A stretch of DNA of 7,992 nucleotides from Clostridia bacterium (GCA_026001145.1 BNZN01000029.1:1-7992), one strand, 5' to 3'. Shown: positions 1 to 7,706, counted from the stretch's first letter. A program made the numbers and translations. Notes: generated from the letters alone by a model not told the origin.

Positions 1-149
1 GTGATGGGTCGTTGACCGGTGGCCAGGTTTTTCGAAACAACTTCAACGATCTGAGTTCTAATTTCCGCTGCAAGCAGATTCAGTTCTTTCTCACTCAAAA
101 ACTTCACATCTTGCGGTGAATTTATCTTGTTCAACATCTCGTATCTCAA
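1..149 (-). CDS. dxs: 1-deoxy-D-xylulose-5-phosphate synthase, N-terminal fragment (cut by window edge)
   Basis: The frame reads MRYEMLNKINSPQDVKFLSE and continues through KELNLLAAEIRTQIVEVVSK. That matches the N-terminal signature of DXS (INSP-x-DLK-x-LS-xx-EL-xx-LA-xx-IR), the thiamine-diphosphate enzyme that joins pyruvate and glyceraldehyde 3-phosphate in the first step of the MEP isoprenoid pathway. I chose the TTG at 149 because AAGGA lies 11 bases upstream (161-165); the ATG at 137 is in frame but would be 23 bases from any SD. An in-frame stop precedes the TTG. The gene follows rsmD by 55 bases on the same strand. After VSK the expected GGHL motif is not seen; the frame reads NLATGQRPI to the edge. 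The gene could therefore be divergent or already frameshifted here. Only about 49 codons are visible, so the call rests on the first 36. Confidence 0.55.
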   Translation of the reverse strand, partial: MRYEMLNKINSPQDVKFLSEKELNLLAAEIRTQIVEVVSKNLATGQRPI

Positions 150-204
150 GCGATCACATTTCCTTCATTTGTTCCTAAATATTTCCAACTACATTTCAAA
201 ATCT

Positions 205-753
205 CTAAATTTCTTCCAAATCAATTCTAAACATGCCTAACTTCTTCTTCCCATAGCGATATTCTTTAATCAACTTGTAATCACCAAATCTCTCATTCAG
301 TGTGTCTGATTTTGCCGCCTCACAAATAATAACACCATTTTCTGCCATCAAACGAACAACGAAAGGCATAACTCTATTGATCATACCCTCTGCATATGGC
401 GGATCAAGGAAAGCAATGTCAAAGAGCATGCCAGCTCTTTTCAAAAAAACTTCCGCCAACATGGTCTTGATTCTAGCAAGTTCAAAAAACCCGGTCGATT
501 TCAGATTTTTCTCAATGATATCACATGCTTCTTTGTCAGCTTCAACAAAGGTACAACTCGCTGCACCGCGGCTCAATGCCTCGATTCCCAATTGGCCCGA
601 ACCAGCAAATAAATCTAGAACTTTTGCTCCTTCAATCTCAAACTGTATTATGTTAAAGATGGCTTCTTTGACAACTCCGGCAGTCGGTCTTGTTATCTCA
701 TTCGGAGGAGAAAGCAGCTTTCTGCCTCTTGCAGCTCCTGTAATTACATTCAT
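205..753 (-). CDS. rsmD: 16S rRNA (guanine966-N2)-methyltransferase RsmD
   Basis: This cytoplasmic SAM-dependent enzyme methylates G966 of 16S rRNA during small-subunit assembly. Counting from the GTG at 756, the protein begins MMNVITGAARGRKL and carries TRPTAGVVKEAIFNII at 22-37, the SAM-binding motif I DLFAGSGQLGIEAL at 48-61, the acidic ribose-contact strand FVEAD near 70-74, and the catalytic DPPY at 118-121. At about 182 residues it has the usual family length and looks complete. I prefer the ATG at 753 over the GTG at 756, because RsmD proteins normally start M-x-V-I-x-G; the SD (AAAGAG, about 9 bases upstream) is weak. It sits 33 bases after the flavoprotein gene and 55 before the dxs-like gene, so the three are probably cotranscribed. 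In many Firmicutes rsmD is followed by coaD; that partner is absent here. Confidence 0.93.
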   Translation of the reverse strand: MNVITGAARGRKLLSPPNEITRPTAGVVKEAIFNIIQFEIEGAKVLDLFAGSGQLGIEALSRGAASCTFVEADKEACDIIEKNLKSTGFFELARIKTMLAEVFLKRAGMLFDIAFLDPPYAEGMINRVMPFVVRLMAENGVIICEAAKSDTLNERFGDYKLIKEYRYGKKKLGMFRIDLEEI

Positions 754-789
754 CACTTAGACTCTTTCTTTTAAATCATTTTCACATAA

Positions 790-1368
790 CTAAATGGCTT
801 TGCCCATTTTAAATGCTTGGTTAAGAACATCCGGAAATTTGCGAATTTCACCTGCTTCGTGAACCCCAAGCCCACGGACAACACCGGCCAATTTTGCAAC
901 TTCAGAGCATTTTACCCAAGTGCCATTAAAATGCTTTATCCAATATTCTACCTTTTGAATTACGAGATCGGTAGATTCAGTGCTTTGGTCTGACGAAGTC
1001 GTTAACAAATACACACCACGAAATTTGTGTGTTTGTTCAACCTTTAACTTCCACGGAAATAGCGAATAGGTACGATCAAATAATGTTTGTACTTGTCCGC
1101 TTACTCCCCCAAAATACACAGGGATAGCAAACGCAATCACATCCGAATCATGTATTTTCTGGATAACCTCATTTACATCGTCTTTAAGAACACATCTTTT
1201 TGCGGTTTGGCAAATGTCACAACCGATACAAAAGTTGATTTTCTTACCACGCAAAGAAATCTTTTCAACTTCGTGGCCGCTGCTCATAGCACCTTTTGTA
1301 AACTCGTCCGACAGTATATCTGAATTGGAATTATTGCGTAGACTTGTTGAAATCACCAATATTTTCAT
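790..1368 (-). CDS. Flavodoxin-fold NAD(P)H-dependent FMN reductase with iron-sulfur flavoprotein cysteine motif
   Basis: A 192-residue flavoprotein of the NADPH-dependent FMN reductase / iron-sulfur flavoprotein (Isf) group. The FMN phosphate-binding loop follows strand 1 (STSLRNNSNS, 7-16), and PVYFGGVSGQVQTLFDR at 83-99 is the second FMN-contact segment typical of the family. Cysteines 47, 50, 53 and 59 (CIGCDICQTAKRC) form C-x2-C-x2-C-x5-C, followed by VLKDD. In characterised Isf proteins this compact motif binds a 4Fe-4S cluster; here cluster binding is inference. The protein should be a soluble, probably dimeric, electron-transfer or stress-related reductase; its physiological partner is unknown. 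The ATG at 1368 has GGAG about 10 bases upstream. No clear promoter of its own is visible: transcription may come from the small-peptide promoter at 1660-1668 by readthrough. rsmD follows after 33 bases. Confidence 0.85.
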   Translation of the reverse strand: MKILVISTSLRNNSNSDILSDEFTKGAMSSGHEVEKISLRGKKINFCIGCDICQTAKRCVLKDDVNEVIQKIHDSDVIAFAIPVYFGGVSGQVQTLFDRTYSLFPWKLKVEQTHKFRGVYLLTTSSDQSTESTDLVIQKVEYWIKHFNGTWVKCSEVAKLAGVVRGLGVHEAGEIRKFPDVLNQAFKMGKAI

Positions 1369-1392
1369 AAATTTATTTACTCCAACCTTTTT

Positions 1393-1421
1393 TTGACATC
1401 TGCGTTTTTTCGTGCTAGAAT
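1393..1421 (+). promoter_or_regulatory. Strong sigma-A-type promoter for the plus-strand small RNA
   Basis: TTGACA (1393-1398), a 17-base spacer, then TAGAAT (1416-1421) preceded by TG-C (1413-1415), an extended -10. The -35 is a perfect consensus and the -10 matches five of six. Predicted start is near A1428. It points away from the flavoprotein gene and has no plus-strand protein gene downstream for almost 4 kb, so it most likely drives the structured RNA described next. Confidence 0.8.
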
Positions 1422-1427
1422 ATGACT

Positions 1428-1531
1428 ATTAAAAAAGGGGTAGGTTCGCTTTTTGACGGCGGCCTAGTCACAGAAGTTTGCGCAAGGCCGCGTTCCCAGA
1501 GAGAATCCCTGGGTCAGCGGCCTATTTTTTT
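1428..1531 (+). ncRNA. Structured small RNA, candidate antisense antitoxin
   Basis: About 104 nt run from the predicted start of the strong promoter to the end of an intrinsic terminator. The 5' part can form a weak hairpin (AAAAAG near 1432-1437 with CTTTTT at 1449-1454). The sequence GCGGCCT occurs twice (1459-1465 and 1517-1523) and its complement AGGCCGC once between them (1485-1491), so the middle segment can pair with either the upstream or the downstream copy. The downstream pairing makes the terminator. The RNA's 3' end lies inside the 23-codon gene on the other strand (1522-1593), and its body would be complementary to the 3' untranslated part of that gene's mRNA. I see no signature of 6S, SRP, tmRNA or RNase P RNA, nor a known riboswitch core. 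The antitoxin role is inference from the geometry. Confidence 0.6.
1485..1531 (+). terminator. Intrinsic terminator of the plus-strand small RNA
   Basis: AGGCCGC (1485-1491) pairs with GCGGCCT (1517-1523). After a 3x3 internal loop, CCCAG (1495-1499) pairs with CTGGG (1509-1513). Seven T residues follow at 1525-1531. On the minus strand the same hairpin is preceded by A residues and not followed by a T tract, so it terminates only plus-strand transcription; on the minus strand it could still act as a 3' protective stem. Confidence 0.85.
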
Positions 1532-1593
1532 ATGATCATATATAACTTAATTAAAATTATAATTAACTTTAAAATAAGAATTAATATTCTCAT
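1522..1593 (-). CDS. 23-residue hydrophobic peptide, candidate type I toxin
   Basis: The peptide begins MRILILILKL and ends LYMIIKK: almost only Ile, Leu, Lys and Met, enough for one membrane-spanning helix with a basic tail. The ATG at 1593 has a perfect SD, GGGAGG (1602-1607), at the ideal spacing of 8 bases. A TGCTATAAT promoter lies about 60 bases upstream of the ATG. The TAG stop (1522-1524) falls within the terminator of a plus-strand RNA that runs convergently. Small hydrophobic peptides with a structured leader and a 3'-overlapping antisense RNA are the plan of type I toxins such as TxpA/RatA and BsrG/SR4; those kill or arrest cells by membrane damage when unrepressed. I do not recognise the sequence itself. 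Caution: Ile/Leu/Lys codons are common in any AT-rich stretch. The SD, promoter and antisense RNA are what make it credible. A leader peptide for the flavoprotein gene is the main alternative. Confidence 0.55.
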   Translation of the reverse strand: MRILILILKLIIILIKLYMIIKK

Positions 1594-1601
1594 GCGATCA
1601 A

Positions 1602-1620
1602 CCTCCCTTCGAAAAGAGAG
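1602..1620 (-). promoter_or_regulatory. UUCG hairpin hiding the SD of the small peptide gene
   Basis: In the mRNA, CTCTCTT and AAGGGAG pair (seven pairs, one G-U) around a UUCG tetraloop. The 3' arm contains most of the GGGAGG ribosome-binding site, so translation of the peptide should be damped until the hairpin opens. SD masking of this kind is a recurring feature of type I toxin mRNAs. Confidence 0.6.
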
Positions 1621-1659
1621 TCAACCAGGCCACTTTAAACGTAACCCACCCCGCGGAGT

Positions 1660-1668
1660 ATTATAGCA
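1660..1668 (-). promoter_or_regulatory. Extended -10 promoter for the small hydrophobic peptide gene
   Basis: Read on the minus strand, TGC (1668-1666) directly precedes a perfect TATAAT (1665-1660). The -35 position at 17 bases upstream reads AACAAA, a poor match, so recognition would depend on the extended -10. Predicted start is near 1653-1654, giving a leader of about 60 nt before the ATG at 1593. Confidence 0.6.
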
Positions 1669-1741
1669 CAAATGCAAGCTATTTTGTTGATTTTCTTTGA
1701 ACTTTTTGCAAAACAAAATTTCAAAACAAAGAATTAATTGA

Positions 1742-2977
1742 TTAAGCCTTCGGCTTGACAGGTGGCTTGACGGCGTTTTTAAGCATTTCGTTAAGCACCT
1801 CACGCGCCTTAGCTAGCTGCAGATCTTCCCGTGAACTTAACTGTTCCATCTCTTTTTCTTGTTCAATTGAAAGCTGAACCACAAAATCTGGAGCAATCCC
1901 TGTTTCGTCGAAGCTGCTACCATCCGGCAAGCCAAACTTGGCGATCGTCAATTCCACGGCGGAACCGTCCCGCAGCTCAAAAATCTCCTGCATTTTCCCT
2001 TTCCCCGCTGTTTTTTCACCAACAAGCTGCGCGTTTTTATAATGCCTCAAGACCTGCGCAAACAGTTCTGCAACCCTAGCCGTCTTGCCATTAACAAGCA
2101 CAACAATCGGCTTTTTTATTTCATCTTCCCCGTTGCTATAAAACAGATTTTCGGTCTCACCATCACTTTTTATTGCCGAAACGATCAAACCTTGCGGCAG
2201 CATTTTACGAAGAATCTCTGCGGCACAATCAAGAGATCCCGTTGCCGTGTCTCTTAAATCAATAATAATTGCTTTGCTCTTTGAACCAACTTCGCGAACA
2301 CGGTTCGGAAATTCCTTTTGTGCTTGCTCATTGAACGAAACAATCTTGATATATCCGATATCATCGAAACTTTTGATGAGCAGGGGAAAGATAGTAATAT
2401 ATCTAACCTCAAGTTCTTTTTTAAGGTCATCAATGCCTCTGCGAAGAACAAGATTTATCTTTGTCCCTTCATCAGAATTCAAAATCTTAAGACATTCTTC
2501 AACATTCTCGGATGTCACATCAGTACCATTAATTTTGACAATCAAATCTTTCGGCTCAAAGATACAATCCCCCACCGAAGCTTCATTATAAACTTCAGCC
2601 ACCTTTAAATAACCACTGTAAACAACCAGACGCACGCCCCAAAGCGTATTTTGAGCCTGCAAATCTTTCTTCAGTTGTTTATATTCCTCCGCGGACAAAT
2701 ACCTCGAATCATCATCGCCAATTCCCGCCAAATATCCACGTCTTATCGCATCGACCAAGCAATTCCCATCAATCGTGCCACCAAATTTATTTTTAACAAT
2801 CCCATCCAGTTCAGATAGCTTCGAGGTAATCTTCTCATACCCGTATACATTTTTCATTTTTTTGTTAAACCGAGAAAGATCCCACATCATTGTTACCGAA
2901 ATGGTTCCAACAATAGTCAAAAAAATAACCGTCAAAAAAAGACCAAACGGCACCCTAATTTCCGTGTGTTTCTTCAT
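1742..2977 (-). CDS. Membrane-anchored S41 (CtpA-like) PDZ protease homologue, catalytic Ser replaced by Arg
   Basis: A 411-residue C-terminal-processing-protease homologue. One N-terminal membrane helix (about 10-31) would place the rest outside the membrane. AGIGDDDSRYLSAEEYKQL (84-102) is the usual S41 N-terminal segment; a PDZ domain spans about 105-182; the S41 fold runs from about 205 to 365. Aligned with E. coli Prc (Ser430, Lys455, Gln459), Lys326 (AGKG) and Gln330 are kept, 25 and 29 residues after the nucleophile position. The nucleophile itself, normally Ser in SASASE, is Arg301 (TARVAE), codon AGG at 2075-2077, one change from AGC or AGT. The usual NNPGG after DLR is DTATG. The family cleaves exported proteins near their C-termini; this copy is probably inactive and may only bind. 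The frame is intact with a lysine- and proline-rich tail. The SD before the ATG is weak. It is last in the lemA-TPM operon, 35 bases after the broken TPM copy. Confidence 0.88.
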   Translation of the reverse strand: MKKHTEIRVPFGLFLTVIFLTIVGTISVTMMWDLSRFNKKMKNVYGYEKITSKLSELDGIVKNKFGGTIDGNCLVDAIRRGYLAGIGDDDSRYLSAEEYKQLKKDLQAQNTLWGVRLVVYSGYLKVAEVYNEASVGDCIFEPKDLIVKINGTDVTSENVEECLKILNSDEGTKINLVLRRGIDDLKKELEVRYITIFPLLIKSFDDIGYIKIVSFNEQAQKEFPNRVREVGSKSKAIIIDLRDTATGSLDCAAEILRKMLPQGLIVSAIKSDGETENLFYSNGEDEIKKPIVVLVNGKTARVAELFAQVLRHYKNAQLVGEKTAGKGKMQEIFELRDGSAVELTIAKFGLPDGSSFDETGIAPDFVVQLSIEQEKEMEQLSSREDLQLAKAREVLNEMLKNAVKPPVKPKA

Positions 2978-3012
2978 AAATTACACTCTTCAAACCTCAC
3001 AAAACTTTAAAA

Positions 3013-3690
3013 TCAACCTATATTTTCCCGCACATAAACATCATCTCCGAAACTTCGATTGTTTCTGTTGCCTTTCTTCCGAAACGTAAAGCGTGAAAGA
3101 AAAACAGCCACCAGCAAAATGACACCAACCAAACCCCAGTCTAAAAAGACATTCCCAGCATCTGCAACTCTATCATCCAACTTAAAATCTGGCTCCCCCA
3201 ATGCTTTGACCAACGAATCATAGACCATCTTAGGTCATGTATTCAAATCTTTCTTCAACATTTCGCCGCTCTTTATTTTCATTCTGTTCAACTCGTCATT
3301 GTCGATATTGCCGGTGTTAAGCCCAACACCAACTGAAAATCAAACCCCACGCTCTTTTTCAGAAATAAAAATATTCAAAAAATTACTGTGTTTGCTGCTG
3401 CCACAGTCAACTGTCCATTTTTCAAGCGACCCAAAACGATCCAGACCACGTGAATCTTTCTCGTCCCAAGATTTAATTGTTGCAACCATAATTCCTGTAC
3501 CAAACTTCTTTCGAAAACGCTTACTGGTGTTGTTTATGCGCTCTTTTGTTTCACTTGAAAAAATGCCGGCGGAATCGTAAACATAATCGTCATAAGGAAC
3601 AAAAAACGAAAATGCACACATAAACAACACAAAAATCGCACCAACTTTTGCAAACCTTTTCACAAACTGAATTACAACGAGTTTTTTCAT
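3013..3690 (-). pseudogene. Decayed tandem copy of the TPM-domain gene (two in-frame TGA codons)
   Basis: One continuous frame of 225 codons aligns with the intact TPM protein directly upstream, but contains TGA at codon 117 (3340-3342) and at codon 152 (3235-3237). Matches before the first stop include FSSETKERINNTSKRFRKKF against LSSDTKEHIRSTSKRFKKEF, and SEKER against SEKDR. Between the stops VGVG matches VGFG. After the second, PKMVYDSLVKALG matches AKMVYDLLMKEIG, and DWGLVGVILLVAVF matches the first membrane helix. The first TGA stands where the paralogue has Arg117, the second where it has Gly151; each fits one base change from CGA or GGA. The C-terminal second helix, poly-Asp and Gly-rich tail are missing. 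The N-terminus still has a signal-like hydrophobic stretch (17-31). Gaps to neighbours are 22 and 35 bases, so it remains in the operon. A sense reading of TGA is unlikely because lemA ends in TGA. Confidence 0.82.
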
Positions 3691-3712
3691 GTAATTTCAC
3701 ACTCTATTAACT

Positions 3713-4510
3713 TTAAAATTTGCCGGACGCACCACCGCCACCAAAATCCCCACCGCCACCATGATCTGAATCGTCGTCATCGTTCTTGCTGCTGCTGATG
3801 ATGCTGCCTGCAAAATCGGCTAACACAATAACTATAAAATATAGCCACACTCCAGCCTTATTTTCGGGATTTTGACTGTACATTTTATGCTCTTTTTTCG
3901 CATCTGAAAATTTGATAAAAAAATAAGCAACCACCGCCAATGATAAAAACGCGACCACACACCAATCCCAAAATGGGCCTTTATCACCTGTTTCATTGTC
4001 CAAAGCGAACTCTGAGCCACCTATTTCTTTCATCAACAAATCATAAACCATTTTGGCTCCCGCGTCTAAATCTTTTCCTAACGTTTCGCTACTTTTTCTA
4101 ATTATTCTACCACACTTGGCATCATTAAGACTGCCTTCAAAACCGAAGCCAACGTCAATCCGAATCTCGCGGTCTTTTTCAGAAACAAGAACTAATATGC
4201 CCTTGTTGGTTTTGCTGTCACCAATTCCCCATTTCTTAGCCATTGCAATTGAATATTCTTCAAGCGATTCCTGCCTCAACGACTCAACTGTTGTAACCAC
4301 AACCTGGGCATCAAACTCTTTTTTAAAACGCTTGCTGGTACTTCTTATGTGCTCTTTTGTGTCACTTGAAAGAATTTCTGCGAAATCGTTGACATAAAAG
4401 TCAGAAGTAGGTTGGGGAAGATCAATAGCAACAGCATAATTGCAAGCAAAGAACACCAGCAAAGTGAAAGTTGCGCCAACCCTTGCTAATTTATTCCCAA
4501 CTTTGATCAC
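3713..4510 (-). CDS. Exported TPM-domain (YgcG family) membrane protein
   Basis: 265 residues. A signal peptide covers 1-28 with an AVA cleavage site at 26-28. A TPM domain (about 37-165) follows, with FYVNDFAEILSSDTK, then KKWGIGDSKTNKGILVLVSEKDREIRIDVGFGFEG (a segment highly typical of the family, here at 92-126). Two membrane helices lie at about 184-200 and 222-238. The tail is acidic then glycine-rich (DDDDSDHGGGGDFGGGG, 244-260, ending ASGKF), the classic YgcG ending. Known TPM proteins include an acid phosphatase of thylakoids and factors in photosystem or respiratory complex upkeep; the role of bacterial YgcG proteins is poorly known. The start is GTG at 4510 with AGAGGA 7 bases upstream. 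lemA lies 41 bases upstream; lemA and TPM genes are paired in many bacteria, which suggests a shared envelope function. A damaged duplicate follows. Confidence 0.88.
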   Translation of the reverse strand: MIKVGNKLARVGATFTLLVFFACNYAVAIDLPQPTSDFYVNDFAEILSSDTKEHIRSTSKRFKKEFDAQVVVTTVESLRQESLEEYSIAMAKKWGIGDSKTNKGILVLVSEKDREIRIDVGFGFEGSLNDAKCGRIIRKSSETLGKDLDAGAKMVYDLLMKEIGGSEFALDNETGDKGPFWDWCVVAFLSLAVVAYFFIKFSDAKKEHKMYSQNPENKAGVWLYFIVIVLADFAGSIISSSKNDDDDSDHGGGGDFGGGGASGKF

Positions 4511-4551
4511 AACAGCATCCTCTCACTCAATCTTCGTGGACACAAAATAAA

Positions 4552-5139
4552 TCAATCGAAATTCACAACGGGAACAGTTTTTGCATTTTCATCAGCATTA
4601 AACAGGGCAATTTCTTTGAACCCAAACATCTTCGCCAGCAAGTTTTTAGGGAACAAATTAACCATAGTGTTAAACCGTGTTGCCTGTTCATTAAACTCAC
4701 GCCGCGAAACTGCAATTCTGTTTTCTGTTCCCGCAATTTCATCCTGCAAAGAAAGAAAACTTTCGTTCGCCTTAAGTTCAGGGTAATTTTCTGCAACCGC
4801 AAAAAGTCTACCCAAGCTCCGCGTCAGTTCGCCATCCGCAGCGCTCATTTCCTCTGGAGTTTTTGCACCCATCATTCGCTCTCTTGCCGCCGTCACCGCA
4901 GAAAAAACAGATTCCTCGTGCTTTGCATAACCTTTGACGGTATTTACCAAACTGGGAATCAAGTCGGATCTCCTTTGCAACTGCACACCGATGTCAGCAA
5001 GCGATTTGTCCACATTGGTCTTTGCAGAAACAAATCCATTGCGAGTCGACACAGTGTATCCAACAACCACAAAAATGCCTACGAAAAAAATGGCAAACCA
5101 CGTTATCAAAGCCCTATTCTTATGTTTAGCTTCTTGCAT
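4552..5139 (-). CDS. lemA: LemA family membrane protein
   Basis: 195 residues with one N-terminal membrane helix (about 10-30) and a long helical-bundle domain. Family hallmarks are VQLQRRSDLIPSLVNTVKGY (52-71) followed by AKHE, and LFAVAENYPELKANESFLSL (112-131) followed by QDEIAGTENRIAVSRREFNE (132-151), then FNTMVNLFP. The end, VPVVNFD, is also typical. I start at the ATG at 5139, because AAGGAG (5146-5151) lies 6 bases upstream; the frame is open to a GTG at 5160 but that start would swallow the SD. LemA proteins are widespread and their biochemical role is not established; the domain is probably intracellular or periplasmic depending on topology. It is the first gene of the lemA-TPM-TPM-S41 unit and its promoter lies at 5174-5202. 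The stop is TGA, evidence that this organism uses TGA as stop. Confidence 0.93.
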   Translation of the reverse strand: MQEAKHKNRALITWFAIFFVGIFVVVGYTVSTRNGFVSAKTNVDKSLADIGVQLQRRSDLIPSLVNTVKGYAKHEESVFSAVTAARERMMGAKTPEEMSAADGELTRSLGRLFAVAENYPELKANESFLSLQDEIAGTENRIAVSRREFNEQATRFNTMVNLFPKNLLAKMFGFKEIALFNADENAKTVPVVNFD

Positions 5140-5173
5140 AAAATTCTCCTTACTCCGCACACTTTATACCAGG

Positions 5174-5202
5174 ATTGTACCACACTTTCGTGACATTGTC
5201 AA
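5174..5202 (-). promoter_or_regulatory. Promoter of the lemA operon
   Basis: On the minus strand TTGACA (5202-5197), 17 bases, TACAAT (5179-5174), with TG-G directly before the -10. Start predicted near 5167, giving a leader under 30 nt. It is divergent from the groES promoter, with about 65 bases between the two -35 boxes. Confidence 0.8.
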
Positions 5203-5246
5203 AATGATACACTACCGGTCCTAATCCGTTACGACAATTGAAGTAG

Positions 5247-5266
5247 AACCCCTGGATTTTTGGGGG

Positions 5267-5268
<2 letters not shown>
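5247..5268. repeat. GC-rich inverted repeat at the groES -35
   Basis: AACCCC (5247-5252) and GGGGTT (5263-5268) form a 6-base inverted repeat with a 10-base centre. The right arm shares its last two bases with the TTGACA of the groES promoter. It could be an operator or just a short hairpin; no known regulator site is recognised. Confidence 0.35.
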
Positions 5269-5645
<377 letters not shown>

Positions 5646-5685
5646 CTAACTTTATTTTATTAAAATTGATTTGGGAGGGAATTAG

Positions 5686-7314
<1,629 letters not shown>

Positions 7315-7334
7315 AGAAGTTGCAAACCACATGG

Positions 7335-7371
7335 CCCTGTCAGGATTTGTTCTTGATAGGGTTCTTTTTTT
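7335..7371 (+). terminator. Intrinsic terminator after groEL
   Basis: An 11-pair stem (7335-7345 with 7351-7361, including two G-U pairs) closes a 5-base loop and is followed by a T-rich run ending in seven T residues (7362-7371). It lies 20 bases after the groEL stop. Confidence 0.88.
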
Positions 7372-7677
7372 GCTCCAATGATGTTTCCCAAATTTTTTGT
7401 ATTTCTTAACAAGTAATAAATAGTATTAGTAGTAGGGACCCTTGAAAGTGTGGAAAACTCAAAAAGTGCTTGCTACAAAAAGAAAATGGTGCCCGCAAAA
7501 AACAGGGGGAACTTTCTTGAAACAAAGTGAAAAACTAACTGCGTTGCAAGTGGGTCTTGAAAGGGGGGAGAAAAATGTAAAAATGGTGAAGTATTTGTGA
7601 AAAGCACCAAAAAATGCAATAAAATTTAATGGGATTTTGGCTATTCTCTGAAATTAATATTTTTGGCAAAAAATAGA
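7372..7677. other. Gene-poor, purine-rich intergenic stretch between groEL and the IS200 end
   Basis: No convincing gene. From about 7440 to 7640 the plus strand is rich in A and G. CTTGAAA occurs three times (7441-7447, 7516-7522, 7556-7562) and AAAGTG three times (7445-7450, 7463-7468, 7524-7529). One plus-strand frame is open from a TTG at 7442 to TGA at 7598-7600 (52 lysine-rich codons), but has no ribosome-binding site and no recognisable protein. AAGGGGGGAG (7561-7570) would be a good SD, yet the ATG that follows is at once stopped by TAA. It may be the remains of a lost gene or an unknown leader. Confidence 0.4.
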
Positions 7678-7706
7678 TTGACATTTCGAAAAGCTTGTGA
7701 TACACT
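7678..7706 (+). promoter_or_regulatory. Promoter reading into the IS200 element
   Basis: TTGACA (7678-7683), 17 bases, TACACT (7701-7706, four of six) with TG-A before the -10. Start would be near 7713, so the transcript enters tnpA with a structured leader of about 145 nt. It could belong to the element's left end or be a host promoter next to the insertion. Confidence 0.6.

Noticed and set aside
302..760. A long plus-strand open frame opposite rsmD.
   Set aside because: It is a mirror of the rsmD coding sequence; the minus strand has the complete methyltransferase motifs.
1428..1531. The small RNA as 6S, SRP, tmRNA, RNase P or a classic riboswitch.
   Set aside because: None of their conserved core sequences is present and there is no plus-strand target gene downstream for a riboswitch.
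1422..1535. A 37-codon plus-strand frame starting at ATG 1422 through the small RNA.
   Set aside because: The ATG lies upstream of the predicted transcription start, has no SD, and the frame runs through the terminator hairpin.
1478..1666. A 62-codon plus-strand frame across the same gap.
   Set aside because: No ribosome-binding site, no protein similarity recognised, and it is antisense to the better supported peptide gene.
1681..1741. A terminator for the S41 gene.
   Set aside because: Only AT-rich pairings and a short AAGCC-GGCTT hairpin at the stop codon are visible, with no proper T tract.
3235..3342. The two in-frame TGA codons could mean TGA is a sense codon (for example Gly).
   Set aside because: lemA ends in TGA exactly where the LemA family ends, and the paralogue residues at the two sites differ (Arg and Gly), so nonsense decay is simpler.
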